Assembly: GCF_900109195.1 (NCBI RefSeq)
Contig: NZ_FNZG01000002.1
Location: forward strand, 442,191 to 506,190
Length of the DNA stretch: 64,000 nt
Reading direction: 5' to 3'
Origin: Pseudooceanicola nitratireducens
GTDB taxonomy: Bacteria; Pseudomonadota; Alphaproteobacteria; Rhodobacterales; Rhodobacteraceae
Shown here: positions 53,231-61,121 of the stretch, piece by piece
Position numbering within the stretch: the stretch's first letter is position 1
How the letters are laid out: every line of letters begins with the position of its first letter
Translations under genes and position numbers: made by a program
The notes under the pieces: model-generated
The model's database searches: none
What the model saw: only the letters and a program-made list of their open reading frames with translations
What the model was told of the DNA's origin: nothing

Positions 53231-53244
53231 GTTGCACCTATGTT

Positions 53245-53259
53245 TTAGAATTATTCTAA
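53245..53259. promoter_or_regulatory. Irr-type iron box (ICE) upstream of mbfA
   Basis: TTAGAAT-T-ATTCTAA is a perfect palindrome starting 14 bases before the mbfA start codon. It fits the alphaproteobacterial iron-control element, of the form TTTAGAA-N3-TTCTAAA, bound by Irr. Irr repression of mbfA under low iron is established in rhizobia; here it is inferred from position and sequence. Confidence 0.8.
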
Positions 53260-53354
53260 GTATGGGCGCGACATTCCGCAAATGCAATCCGTTCCGCTTG
53301 CTGACTTTCGGGTGCAGCGGCTATGAAGGATCAGGTTCAAACGAAGGGAAGCCC

Positions 53355-53972
53355 ATGGGTGTCACCCGCACAGTGCTGCGGACCGGCCGCAAATTCGACC
53401 AGGTGCTGGAAGGGGCGACGCGTGTCTTCCTGGCGCAGGGGTTCGAAGGGGCCAGTGTCGACGAGATCGCGCGCGAAGCGGGCGTCTCGAAGGCGACGCT
53501 GTACAGCTACTTCCCCGACAAGCGCCTGTTGTTCATGGAGGTCGCGCGCGGCGAATGCCAGCGCCAGGCGGGGCAGGCCATGACCATGGTGCAGCCCGAT
53601 CAGCCGCCGCGCGATGTCTTTCTGGCCGGGGCGCGGCAGATCGTCGATTTCTTCAACTCGCCCATGTCGCTGTCGATCTTCCGGCTTTGCGTGGCCGAGG
53701 CCGAGCGCTTTCCCGAGATGGCCCGCGAATTCTATCGCAACGGCCCGATGATCGCGCGCAACATGCTGGCCGATTACCTGCGCTGTGCAACCGAACGCGG
53801 GATCCTGAAGGTCGAGGACCCGGTGCTTGCCGCCGAACAATTCGCCGAGCTGTGCAAGGCGGGCATTTTCACGCAGCGGCTGTTCGGGATCGAGGACGTG
53901 ATACCCGAGGACCGCTGCGACGAGGTCGCACGATCCGCCGTCGACATGTTCATGGCGCGCTACGGGGTCTGA
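53355..53972 (+). CDS. TetR/AcrR family transcriptional regulator
   Basis: A 205-residue repressor. The helix-turn-helix (residues about 15-60) reads ATRVFLAQGFEGASVDEIAR then EAGVSKATLYSYFPDKRLLF. The C-terminal domain includes FRLCVAEAERFPEMAREFYR and AEQFAELCKAGIFTQRLFG, like the AcrR C-terminal TetR_C_33/YjdC-like group. Start at 53355 (MGVTRTVLRTGRKFDQ) has GGGAA upstream; a longer frame back to 53229 would overlap the mbfA control region. It is divergent from mbfA but a link to iron is not shown. Its own target is unknown. Confidence 0.9.
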   Translation: MGVTRTVLRTGRKFDQVLEGATRVFLAQGFEGASVDEIAREAGVSKATLYSYFPDKRLLFMEVARGECQRQAGQAMTMVQPDQPPRDVFLAGARQIVDFFNSPMSLSIFRLCVAEAERFPEMAREFYRNGPMIARNMLADYLRCATERGILKVEDPVLAAEQFAELCKAGIFTQRLFGIEDVIPEDRCDEVARSAVDMFMARYGV

Positions 53973-53999
53973 CGGCCCCGGGGGCCGCGGGCGCAGCCC

Positions 54000-54713
54000 T
54001 TAATCCAGGCGGCGCACCATCAGCTGATTGCCCGGCCCGCGTTTGGATTCCAGGATCTTCAGGTCGCCGATCAGGTCGGACAGCTTGCGCTTGCCATAGG
54101 ACCGCGTGTCGAAGTCGGGATTCTCGGCCGTGAGGTATTGCCCCAGCTGGCCCATGGTCACCCATTCGTCGTCGGTGTCGATCTTGTCCATGGCGCGCAG
54201 GATCAGTGGCTGGGCCTCGTTCGGTTTCATCTTGCCGTCGGACTTTTCCCGGTTGCGCTGATCGGGGGTGTCATCGTCGATGATGTTCTCGATCAGGATG
54301 AAACGGTTGCAGACGTTGCGCAGGCTTTCGGGGGCCTTGGATTCCCCGATGCCGATGACGTCCAGACCCTGTTCGCGGACCCGGTTTGCCAGGGCGGTGA
54401 AATCACTGTCGGAAGACACCAGCACGAAGCCCGCAAAGCGGCCGGTGTGCAGGATGTCCATGGCGTCGATCACCAGGCCGATGTCGCTGGCGTTTTTGCC
54501 CTTGGTATTGGCGGTTTCCTGATGCGCGACCAGGCCAAGCGCACGGACCTGTTCGGTCCAGGGGCGCAGCCTTTCGCTGCCCCAGTCGCCATAGACGCGG
54601 CGCAGCGCCGGTTCGCCGAAGGTGGTGATCTCCTTCAGGATGGGCTGGGCGTATTTGGCCGGGATATTGTCGGCGTCGATCAGAACGGCGTAGAGCGGGC
54701 GATTTTCTGGCAT
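54000..54713 (-). CDS. NYN domain protein with OST-HTH/LOTUS domain
   Basis: A 237-residue protein. The N-terminal NYN (PIN-like) nuclease domain has LIDADNIPAKYAQPIL near residue 12, YGDWGSERLRPW, NASDIGLVIDAMDIL and LVSSDSDFTALANRVREQG, which supply the acidic metal-binding residues. The C-terminal part (about 165-237) matches an OST-HTH/LOTUS winged helix (EWVTMGQLGQYLTAENPDFD, YGKRKLSDLIGDL). It is predicted to act on RNA. Convergent with the TetR gene. Its target is unknown. Confidence 0.9.
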   Translation of the reverse strand: MPENRPLYAVLIDADNIPAKYAQPILKEITTFGEPALRRVYGDWGSERLRPWTEQVRALGLVAHQETANTKGKNASDIGLVIDAMDILHTGRFAGFVLVSSDSDFTALANRVREQGLDVIGIGESKAPESLRNVCNRFILIENIIDDDTPDQRNREKSDGKMKPNEAQPLILRAMDKIDTDDEWVTMGQLGQYLTAENPDFDTRSYGKRKLSDLIGDLKILESKRGPGNQLMVRRLD

Positions 54714-54782
54714 GGGGCCTCCTGCCGGTCAGATAGCGCCCATTGGGCGGCGGGCCAAGGGCAGACCTTGGCGGATGGGGCA

Positions 54783-55706
54783 TCACGCGGCGGGAAAGCG
54801 GGCGTGGGTGCGGGCGATATGGGCGGTCAGCGCCTCGGCCAGGTGGTCGAAGACCAGACGCATGCGCCGGGCGGAATGCAATTCGCGGTGCGTGACCAGC
54901 CAGATCGGATAGCGAAAGGCCGGGTGGCGCGGGAACAGCAGGTCCACATCGGGGCTGCGCAGGCCCATGTCCGCGCTCATCAGCCCGATGCCCAGGCCCT
55001 GGCGCACCATTTCCCACATCGCCAGCCCGCTGTCCGACCGGTAGCGGATGTTTTCCGCCGGCACCTCGATCCCGAAGTGTGTCAGCTGCGCCACCATCTG
55101 ATCGGCGTCGAGAAAGCCGACCAGGTCGTGGTCCTTCAGGTCGGCGGGGGTCTCGGGCGTGCCGCGGCGGGCCAGGTAGGCGGGCGCGGCGTAGAAATAA
55201 CCCAGCCCCTCGCCCAGCAGGCGGGCCGTCAGATGCGGTTCGGTCGGGCGGACGTGGCGCAGGGCGATGTCGGCCTCGCGGCGCGACAGGTCGCGCAATT
55301 CGTTCGCGGCGATCAGCTCGATGTCGATTTCGGGGGCGCTGCGGGCCAGATCGGCGATGATCGGCGGCAAAAGCAGGGTCGAGAAGATGTCGCTGGCGGT
55401 GATGGAGACGGTGCCGCGCAGCGCCTGGCTCTGGCCGCTGGCGGTCAGGGGGATGCGTGCGGCGGCCTCGGCCATGTCGCGCACGTGCATCAGCAGTTCG
55501 CGGCCCGCGTCGGTCAGGATCAGCCCGCGCCCAGCCCGGTCAAACAGCGCGACGCCCAGATCTTCCTCCAGCGCGGCGACCTGGCGGCCCAGGGTTGGCT
55601 GGGTCTGGCCGAGTTCACGCGCGGCGGCGGACAAGGACCCGTGTTCTGCCGTCGCCAGAAAGGCGCGGGCCTGGTTCCAGTCGAAGGATGCGGCGGACCA
55701 ACTCAT
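54783..55706 (-). CDS. LysR family transcriptional regulator
   Basis: A 307-residue LysR protein. Start at 55706 (MSWSAASFDWNQARAFLATA) fits the usual beginning; an extension to 55805 would cover the methyltransferase start. Winged helix: EHGSLSAAARELGQTQPTLG then RQVAALEEDLGVALFDRAGR. The effector domain has GTVSITASDIFSTLLLPPII and a C-terminal WLVTHRELHSARRMRLVFDH. It is divergent from the methyltransferase (start 55795, 88-base gap), so that gene is a candidate target. Effector unknown. Confidence 0.92.
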   Translation of the reverse strand: MSWSAASFDWNQARAFLATAEHGSLSAAARELGQTQPTLGRQVAALEEDLGVALFDRAGRGLILTDAGRELLMHVRDMAEAAARIPLTASGQSQALRGTVSITASDIFSTLLLPPIIADLARSAPEIDIELIAANELRDLSRREADIALRHVRPTEPHLTARLLGEGLGYFYAAPAYLARRGTPETPADLKDHDLVGFLDADQMVAQLTHFGIEVPAENIRYRSDSGLAMWEMVRQGLGIGLMSADMGLRSPDVDLLFPRHPAFRYPIWLVTHRELHSARRMRLVFDHLAEALTAHIARTHARFPAA

Positions 55707-55794
55707 GCGTTTATGTATGGCATTTCTGCGGAAAGGGGCAATTCTTATGTGATTTCGGTTTGGGTATGGTCGGGTCAGACAATTGGAGCGGGTT

Positions 55795-56415
55795 ATGGAC
55801 AGCAAGACATTCTGGAACGGCGTGGCCGAAAGCTATGCCAAGCGGCCAATCGAGAACATGGATCAGCATGAACGCACGGTGGCGCGGGCGGCGTCCTATC
55901 TGACGCCCGGCGCGCGGGTGCTGGAGGTCGGCTGCGGCACCGGCACCATCGCGATCAAGCTGGCCCCTCATGCGGGCGACGTGCTGGCCACCGATCTGAG
56001 CGACGCGCTGATCGACATTGCAAGGGATCGTGCGGCCGAGGCCGGGGCTAAGAACGTGCGCTTCGAGGTCGCCGATATCGCCGGCCTGCCCGAGGGGCAG
56101 TTCGAGGCGGTCATGGCCTTCAACGTGCTGCACCTGATCCCGGACCGCGCGGCGGCAATCCGGGCGATGGCGGACCGGGTCGCGCCGGGTGGTGTTCTGG
56201 TGACCAAGACCGGCGTGCTGGGCGAGACCTGGAAAAGCCGCCTGCTGCGGCCGGTGATCGGGGCGATGCGTTTGATCGGCAAGGCCCCTTACGTCGGGTT
56301 CTTCCGCATCCGGGATCTGGAGGCCGAGATGGAGGCCGCGGGGCTGGAGATTGTCGAGGCCGAGACCATGGGTGGTCTGGCGGGAGTGCGGTTCCTGGTG
56401 GCGCGCAAGCGGTGA
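55795..56415 (+). CDS. Class I SAM-dependent methyltransferase
   Basis: A 206-residue Rossmann methyltransferase. The SAM loop VLEVGCGTGTIAIKLAPHAG near residue 45 is motif I; ATDLSDALIDIARDRAAEAG follows, with the acidic residue that binds ribose; EAVMAFNVLHLIPDRAAAIR is the post-motif II helix, and GGVLVTKTGVLGE follows. Start ATG at 55795 has GGAGCGGG before it. The small-molecule substrate cannot be read. It is divergent from a LysR gene. Confidence 0.88.
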   Translation: MDSKTFWNGVAESYAKRPIENMDQHERTVARAASYLTPGARVLEVGCGTGTIAIKLAPHAGDVLATDLSDALIDIARDRAAEAGAKNVRFEVADIAGLPEGQFEAVMAFNVLHLIPDRAAAIRAMADRVAPGGVLVTKTGVLGETWKSRLLRPVIGAMRLIGKAPYVGFFRIRDLEAEMEAAGLEIVEAETMGGLAGVRFLVARKR

Positions 56416-56420
56416 GCGGC

Positions 56421-56490
56421 AGGGGGGCTGCCTGCCCCCCTGACCCCCAGGAATCAAATGGTGCGGATATTTTTGAAAACCAAAGAGGGG
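56421..56490 (-). repeat. Dispersed intergenic repeat, copy 3 (inverted)
   Basis: Read on the minus strand: CTCTTTGGTTTTCAAAAATA (TCC follows), an unrelated 15-base insert, GGGGGT, then the hairpin CAGGGGGGC/GCCCCCCTG at 56421-56443. The ends match copy 1 at 9937, with an insert in the middle. It lies between the methyltransferase stop and the terminator. Confidence 0.65.
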
Positions 56491-56525
56491 GGGCGGTTTT
56501 TGGGGAGGGATATGTAGGGAATAGG

Positions 56526-56556
56526 AAAGGGGCGCGGCCGGGTGGCGCGCCCCTTT
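56526..56556. terminator. Bidirectional terminator between methyltransferase and adhC
   Basis: A perfect stem AAAGGGGCGCG / CGCGCCCCTTT with a 9-base loop. It serves both convergent genes: the adhC stop at 56579 on the minus strand and the methyltransferase on the plus strand. Confidence 0.85.
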
Positions 56557-56578
56557 GGTTGTGTGCGGTGCAGATGGT

Positions 56579-57709
56579 TCAGTAGGTGACGACCGAGCGG
56601 ATCGATTCACCGGCGTGCATCAGGTCGAAGCCCTTGTTGATCTCGTCCAGCGACAGTGTGTGGGTGATCATCGGGTCGATCTCGATCTTGCCCTCCATGT
56701 ACCAGTCGACGATCTTGGGCACGTCGGTCCGGCCGCGCGCGCCACCGAAGGCGGTGCCTTTCCAGACGCGGCCGGTGACCAGCTGGAAGGGGCGGGTCGA
56801 GATCTCGGCCCCGGCGGCGGCCACGCCGATGATGATCGATTCACCCCAGCCGCGGTGCGCGCATTCCAGCGCCTGGCGCATGACCGTGGTATTGCCGGTG
56901 CAGTCAAAGGTGTAGTCGGCCCCGCCGATCAGGTCGCCCCGACGTTTCGTCAGGTTGACGAGGTAGGGCACGATGTCTTCGTCCAGCTCGCTCGGGTTGA
57001 CGAAATGGGTCATGCCGAAGCGTTCCGCCATTTCCTTCTTGCCCGGGTTCAGGTCGACGCCGACGATCATCTCGGCCCCCGCAAGGCGCAGGCCCTGGAT
57101 CACGTTCAGACCGATGCCGCCCAGGCCGAAGACCACGGCGGTCGAACCGACCTCGACCTTGGCGGTGTTGATCACGGCACCGATTCCGGTGGTGACGCCG
57201 CAGCCGATGTAGCAGATCTTGTCGAAGGGCGCGTCTTCGCGGACCTTGGCCAGCGCGATTTCCGGCAGAACCGTGTGGTTCGAGAAGGTCGAGCAGCCCA
57301 TGTAGTGCAGGATCGGATCCCCGTCCAAAGTGGTGAAGCGCGAGGTGCCGTCGGGCATCACGCCCTGGCCCTGGGTCGACCGGATCGAGGTGCAGAGGTT
57401 GGTCTTCTGCGATGTGCAGGAATAGCATTCACGGCATTCCGGCGTGTAAAGCGGGATGACGTGATCGCCGGGCTTCAGGCTGGTGACGCCTTCGCCCACT
57501 TCCATCACGACGCCCGCGCCTTCATGGCCCAGGATCGCGGGGAACAGCCCTTCGGGGTCGGCCCCGGACAGGGTGAATTCGTCGGTGTGGCAGATGCCGG
57601 TGGCCTTGATTTCCACCAGGACTTCGCCCGGCTTCGGGCCGGCCAGGTTCACGTCCATCACTTCAAGGGGTTTGCCGGCCTGGGTGGCGACGGCGGCACG
57701 GGTGCGCAT
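56579..57709 (-). CDS. adhC: S-(hydroxymethyl)glutathione dehydrogenase / class III alcohol dehydrogenase
   Basis: Oxidises S-hydroxymethylglutathione (from formaldehyde) to S-formylglutathione with NAD. It has 376 residues. Catalytic-zinc ligands are in [15 protein letters not shown] (near 45) and LGHEGAGVV (near 67), the structural zinc loop is [17 protein letters not shown] (near 100), and the third catalytic-zinc Cys is in [12 protein letters not shown]. The NAD loop is [26 protein letters not shown] precedes the ATG. It works with fghA at 50615, about 6 kb away, so the formaldehyde pathway is encoded at two loci in this window. Also annotated frmA/adhI elsewhere. Confidence 0.96.
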   Translation of the reverse strand: MRTRAAVATQAGKPLEVMDVNLAGPKPGEVLVEIKATGICHTDEFTLSGADPEGLFPAILGHEGAGVVMEVGEGVTSLKPGDHVIPLYTPECRECYSCTSQKTNLCTSIRSTQGQGVMPDGTSRFTTLDGDPILHYMGCSTFSNHTVLPEIALAKVREDAPFDKICYIGCGVTTGIGAVINTAKVEVGSTAVVFGLGGIGLNVIQGLRLAGAEMIVGVDLNPGKKEMAERFGMTHFVNPSELDEDIVPYLVNLTKRRGDLIGGADYTFDCTGNTTVMRQALECAHRGWGESIIIGVAAAGAEISTRPFQLVTGRVWKGTAFGGARGRTDVPKIVDWYMEGKIEIDPMITHTLSLDEINKGFDLMHAGESIRSVVTY

Positions 57710-57851
57710 CGAATATCCTCCTGCGGAATGGTTGGCGGGACCATGGGCAAGTTTTGGCCTGCGATCAATGGTCAAGCTTGTGCGGGGACTTAATTTTCCT
57801 ACATCTCAACAAGGTTTCCCGCACTCGCATCCTGTTCGGAAAGGTCGGAAC

Positions 57852-58154
57852 ATGACACGTTTTCTACGCACCGCTCCCCTGATGGCCCCCCTCTTTGCCC
57901 TGGCCGTGGTCGGGGGCACATCCGCGACCTGGGCCGAGGCCGCGACCGATCCGACCATGGATCAGTGCAAGGCGTCCGAGTACCAGACCCTGGTCGGTCA
58001 GCAGGTGTCTGCCGCGCTGGAGGCGGGGCTTGAGCCGGGGCCGGATGTGCGGATCTTCCAGTCCGGTGCCGTGCTGACGATGGATCAGCGGATGGACCGG
58101 CTGAACGTCGAATTCGACAGCCTGGACGAGATCATCGGGATCTATTGCGGCTGA
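57852..58154 (+). CDS. I78 family peptidase inhibitor, exported
   Basis: A 100-residue secreted protein. A hydrophobic signal ends near TSATWAEA. The mature part shows the I78 pattern: DQCKASEYQTLVGQQVSAAL with the conserved Cys, then DVRIFQSGAVLTMDQRMDRL, and a terminal Cys in IIGIYCG; the two cysteines can form a disulfide. GGTCGGAA precedes the ATG. The longer frame upstream is a GC-frame artefact covering the adhC promoter. It likely inhibits serine peptidases in the periplasm, by family knowledge. Convergent with cytochrome c'. Confidence 0.87.
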   Translation: MTRFLRTAPLMAPLFALAVVGGTSATWAEAATDPTMDQCKASEYQTLVGQQVSAALEAGLEPGPDVRIFQSGAVLTMDQRMDRLNVEFDSLDEIIGIYCG

Positions 58155-58215
58155 GCGGCGCCGGCTGCGGCCCGCAGGGGCTGACGTCAGCCGCAGCGGG
58201 CCCGCGCAACTTCGG

Positions 58216-58659
58216 TTAGTCGCGATAGGGCTTGTGGCAACCGCCGCAGGCCCCGCCGATCCCGGCCATCCCGGCGGCCACGCCTTGCGGCGACGTGGGG
58301 TCCAGCGCCTCGGCAGCAGTGGTCAGGGCCACGGCGCGGGCGGCGAAATCGTCCCAGTTGTTCCAGATCGCGGGCCGAGCTTCGGATTTCGGATCCATGG
58401 CCTTTGTGGTGAACGAGGGCGCGACCTTCTTTGACAGGCGGATCAGGTCGCTGCGGGCGGCGCGGGCTTCGTCCGCGTCGTGGCTGGCGGGATGCTTGGC
58501 CATGCTGCCCAGGACACCGGTGGCCGCCTTGATCTGCTTCATGATCTGCATTCTTTCCTTCACCTTCGGATCCTTAACGCCGTCATGGGCAAGGCTGGCG
58601 GTGGCGGCGATCAGTGCTAGGGGCAAAGCGAGAGTCAGGCAAAGGCTGTGTCGGGGCAT
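58216..58659 (-). CDS. Cytochrome c' (class II c-type cytochrome)
   Basis: A 147-residue periplasmic haem protein. A signal peptide (LTLALPLALIAATASLAHDG region) is followed by a four-helix bundle and the haem motif CGGCHKPYR at the extreme C-terminus, which is characteristic of class II cytochromes c. The helices KERMQIMKQIKAATGVLGSM and IWNNWDDFAARAVALTTAAE fit the family. Known members bind NO and relieve nitrosative stress; electron transfer is the alternative. It ends convergent to the I78 inhibitor gene across a 61-base GC-rich gap with an exact GGCTGACGTCAGCC palindrome. Confidence 0.9.
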   Translation of the reverse strand: MPRHSLCLTLALPLALIAATASLAHDGVKDPKVKERMQIMKQIKAATGVLGSMAKHPASHDADEARAARSDLIRLSKKVAPSFTTKAMDPKSEARPAIWNNWDDFAARAVALTTAAEALDPTSPQGVAAGMAGIGGACGGCHKPYRD

Positions 58660-58782
58660 CGGGTGTCGGCTCCTTGGTCTGATGTCTGGGTTCGGGTCTG
58701 GGTCCGGGTCTGGGGCAGGATGACAGCTGGAGGATGGGCTGGCCAGCGGACTCGACTCTGGTTCACGGGAAGGTTAGATCTG

Positions 58783-58797
58783 GAACATATGGTGAAC
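58783..58797. promoter_or_regulatory. LexA (SOS) box of alphaproteobacterial type
   Basis: GAAC-ATATGGT-GAAC is an exact GAAC-N7-GAAC, the reverse complement of the direct-repeat GTTC-N7-GTTC bound by alphaproteobacterial LexA. It lies 60 bases before imuB, the expected place for SOS control. Confidence 0.85.
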
Positions 58798-58802
58798 AAG
58801 CT

Positions 58803-58838
58803 CCGCCAATAGTCCCGCCAATAGTCCCGCCAATAGTA
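58803..58838. repeat. 12-bp direct repeat, three units, in the imuB leader
   Basis: CCGCCAATAGTC at 58803-58814 and 58815-58826, and CCGCCAATAGTA at 58827-58838, between the LexA box and the imuB start codon. The repeated TAG closes a 7-codon frame (58789-58812) starting at the ATG inside the LexA box. No role is known. Confidence 0.9.
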
Positions 58839-58857
58839 CCCGTCCAAGGTTCCTGCC

Positions 58858-60534
58858 ATGCCCCCGCCGTCCCGCCGGATCCTGTCGCTGTGGTTTCCCC
58901 GCCTTGGGGCGGAACGCCTGATCCGCCGGTTCCGCCTGGACCCGGAACAGCCCTTTGCCGTGGTCGCCACGCAGGGGGCGGCGCAGATGCTGCATTCGCT
59001 GTCGCCCGGGGCCTCGGCCGCGGGGCTTCAGCCGGGTCAGCCGCTGCGCGATGCCATGGCCATGTGCCCCGACCTGATGACCCGGCTGCGCAACCCCCAG
59101 GCCGAGGCCGGGTTCCTGGGCGTTCTGCGCAGATGGGCCGGGAAATATTCCCCCTGGGTCGGCGAGATGGGGGACGAGGGGCTGAGCCTGGACATCACCG
59201 GCTGCGCCCATCTGTTCGGAGGAGAGGACGGGCTGCTGGAAGCGATCGACGGCGATTGCGCCCACGCCGGGCTAAGCGTGCAGGCGGGGGTGGCAGATAC
59301 GCTTGGCGGGGCCTGGGCGCTGGCGCGCTTTGCCGGGCGCGGCGTGGGCCATCACCGCAGCGGCGATGCCGTGGATCAAGAGGCGCGGGCGACCCGGTCG
59401 CGCGCGGCCAAGCGGCGGCACTGGGAACGCGGCGGGGCGGCCCCGGCGCTGCCTGCGGCCGCCCGCACCCAGGCCGGGATCGAGGCGCGGCGCATCGCCC
59501 CCCGGGATCAGCTGCGCGAGGTTCTGGGCCCGCTGCCGCTGGCCGCGCTGCGGCTGGATCCGGACGTGGTGGCACAGCTGTCGCGGCTGGGGGTGCGCCG
59601 GGTGTCCGAGCTGCTGGACCAGCCGCGCGCGCCGCTGTCGCGCCGCTTTGGTCCCGGGGTGGTGCTGCGGATCGACCAGGCCCTGGGGCAGGTGCCGGAA
59701 CCGGTGTCGCCGGTGGCCGAGGCGCGGCCCTATGCGGTGCGCATGACGCTGCCCGATCCCATTGGCCTGGCCGAGGATGTGCTGGCCGGGCTGGACCGTC
59801 TGCTGCCCCGGCTGTGTGACACGGTGCACAAGGCCGGGCGCGGGGTGCGGCAGATCCGGCTTCAGGCCTTCCGCACCGATCACACGATGCAGTGGATCAG
59901 CGTCGGGCTGGCCCGGCCCTCGGCCGATCCTGAACGGATCCGCCCGCTGCTGGCGATGAAAGTCGATGATCTGGACGCAGGGCATGGCATCGACATGCTG
60001 CGGCTTGAGGCGGTGCAGACCGAACCGGTGTCCGCCCGCCAGCCGGTCGGCCATCTTGAGGCCGGGAAGATCATCGCGGATCGGCTGGCCGCGACCACGG
60101 CGCATGACGATCTGGTGGCGCGGATCGGGGCGCGCGTCGGGATGGATCAGATCACCCGCTGGCACCCGGCCTCGTCCCATATCCCGGAAAAGGCGGTGCA
60201 GGTCATGGCCGCCGCCTGGTCCGAGCCTGCGAAGGACTGGCCCGCGCCCCATGCGCCGCGCCCCCTGATGCTGTGGCGACCCGAACCGGTGATGGCCCCG
60301 GACAAGCCGCGCCTGACCGGGGGGCTGCGCTGGCGCGGGCGGGACTTCACGCCGCATGCCTGTGTCGGCCCGGAACGGATCGCCCCGGAATGGTGGCTGG
60401 ACGATCCCGAATGGCGCAGCGGGGTGCGGGATTACTGGCGGGTCACGATGACCAGCGGGGAAAAGCTGTGGCTGTTCTATGCCCACGGGGGGGCGCTGTC
60501 CTCGGGGTGGTTCTGCCAGGGGCAGTTTGCCTGA
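58858..60534 (+). CDS. imuB: DNA polymerase Y family protein ImuB
   Basis: The 558-residue catalytically degenerate Y-family subunit of damage-induced mutagenesis. RILSLWFPRLGAERLIRRFR at the N-terminus is the ImuB form: the first catalytic Asp of active Y polymerases is missing. GLSLDITGCAHLFGGEDGLL near residue 105 is the family palm block. The finger/little-finger region holds QLSRLGVRRVSELLDQPRAP near 235. The C-terminal TGGLRWRGRDFTPHACVGPE and YWRVTMTSGEKLWLFYAH are typical ImuB tails. Normally imuB sits between imuA and dnaE2; here cytochrome c' and rsmD flank it. An exact LexA box lies upstream. Confidence 0.93.
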   Translation: MPPPSRRILSLWFPRLGAERLIRRFRLDPEQPFAVVATQGAAQMLHSLSPGASAAGLQPGQPLRDAMAMCPDLMTRLRNPQAEAGFLGVLRRWAGKYSPWVGEMGDEGLSLDITGCAHLFGGEDGLLEAIDGDCAHAGLSVQAGVADTLGGAWALARFAGRGVGHHRSGDAVDQEARATRSRAAKRRHWERGGAAPALPAAARTQAGIEARRIAPRDQLREVLGPLPLAALRLDPDVVAQLSRLGVRRVSELLDQPRAPLSRRFGPGVVLRIDQALGQVPEPVSPVAEARPYAVRMTLPDPIGLAEDVLAGLDRLLPRLCDTVHKAGRGVRQIRLQAFRTDHTMQWISVGLARPSADPERIRPLLAMKVDDLDAGHGIDMLRLEAVQTEPVSARQPVGHLEAGKIIADRLAATTAHDDLVARIGARVGMDQITRWHPASSHIPEKAVQVMAAAWSEPAKDWPAPHAPRPLMLWRPEPVMAPDKPRLTGGLRWRGRDFTPHACVGPERIAPEWWLDDPEWRSGVRDYWRVTMTSGEKLWLFYAHGGALSSGWFCQGQFA

Positions 60535-60566
60535 GGTTCGGGGTGCGCGGGCGGCCCCCGCAAGGA

Positions 60567-61121
60567 TCAGCCCCGCAACAGGGTCATCACCGTGTCGCCA
60601 TAGGTCTTGTGTTCCAGCAGGGTGAAGCCCTCGGGCGGGTCCTGGGGCCCGCGTTCTTCCCAGACGATCAGCGCATCGGGGGCAATCCAGCCCTGGGCGC
60701 GGGCGGCGGCCAGCGCCTTGGGGCCAAGGTCCTTGCCATAGGGCGGATCGAGGAAGATCAGCTGCGCCGCATATTCCGCCGGGGGCAGCCGCAGGGCCGA
60801 GGCGCGGATGACGCGGGTCACGTCACGCAGGCCAAGGCTCGCGATATTCTCGGCCAGCAGCTTCTGCGCCACGCGGCCGTCGTCGACAAAGGTAACTTGG
60901 GCAGCACCACGCGACAGGGCCTCCAGCCCAAGCGCGCCGGTGCCGGCAAACAGATCCAGCACGCGGGCCCCGTCGATCGGATCGCCGAACCGCCCGCCCT
61001 CGAGCATCGAGAACAGGCTTTCGCGCACCCGATCCGAGGTGGGGCGCAGATGCGCGCCCGCATCGCCCTTGCCCAGGGCGGCCAGCCGCCGCCCCCGGAA
61101 TGTGCCGCCGACGATCCGCAT
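60567..61121 (-). CDS. rsmD: 16S rRNA (guanine(966)-N(2))-methyltransferase
   Basis: Methylates G966 of 16S rRNA in the 30S subunit. It has 184 residues with the N-terminal MRIVGGTFRGRRLAALG, HLRPTSDRVRESLFSML, the SAM loop VLDLFAGTGALGLEALSRGA near residue 55, and the catalytic motif IFLDPPYGKDLGPKAL near 122. Its start directly abuts the stop of the flavoprotein gene (61122), so the two share a transcript. Confidence 0.96.
   Translation of the reverse strand: MRIVGGTFRGRRLAALGKGDAGAHLRPTSDRVRESLFSMLEGGRFGDPIDGARVLDLFAGTGALGLEALSRGAAQVTFVDDGRVAQKLLAENIASLGLRDVTRVIRASALRLPPAEYAAQLIFLDPPYGKDLGPKALAAARAQGWIAPDALIVWEERGPQDPPEGFTLLEHKTYGDTVMTLLRG

Noticed and set aside
53231-53287. Longer mbfA start (extra N-terminal residues)
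   Set aside because: The extension would run through the Irr-type box and has no ribosome site; MRFLTLL at 53230 has one.
53274-53306. TTCCG half sites between mbfA and the TetR gene as a further IclR-like operator
   Set aside because: Only half sites 18 bp apart (TTCCGCAAATGCAAT, TTCCGCTTGCTGACT); the second arm CGGAA is missing in both.
58803-58838. CRISPR-like array
   Set aside because: Three contiguous 12-bp units without spacers, and no cas gene in the window; the same applies to the 15-bp repeat at 4812.
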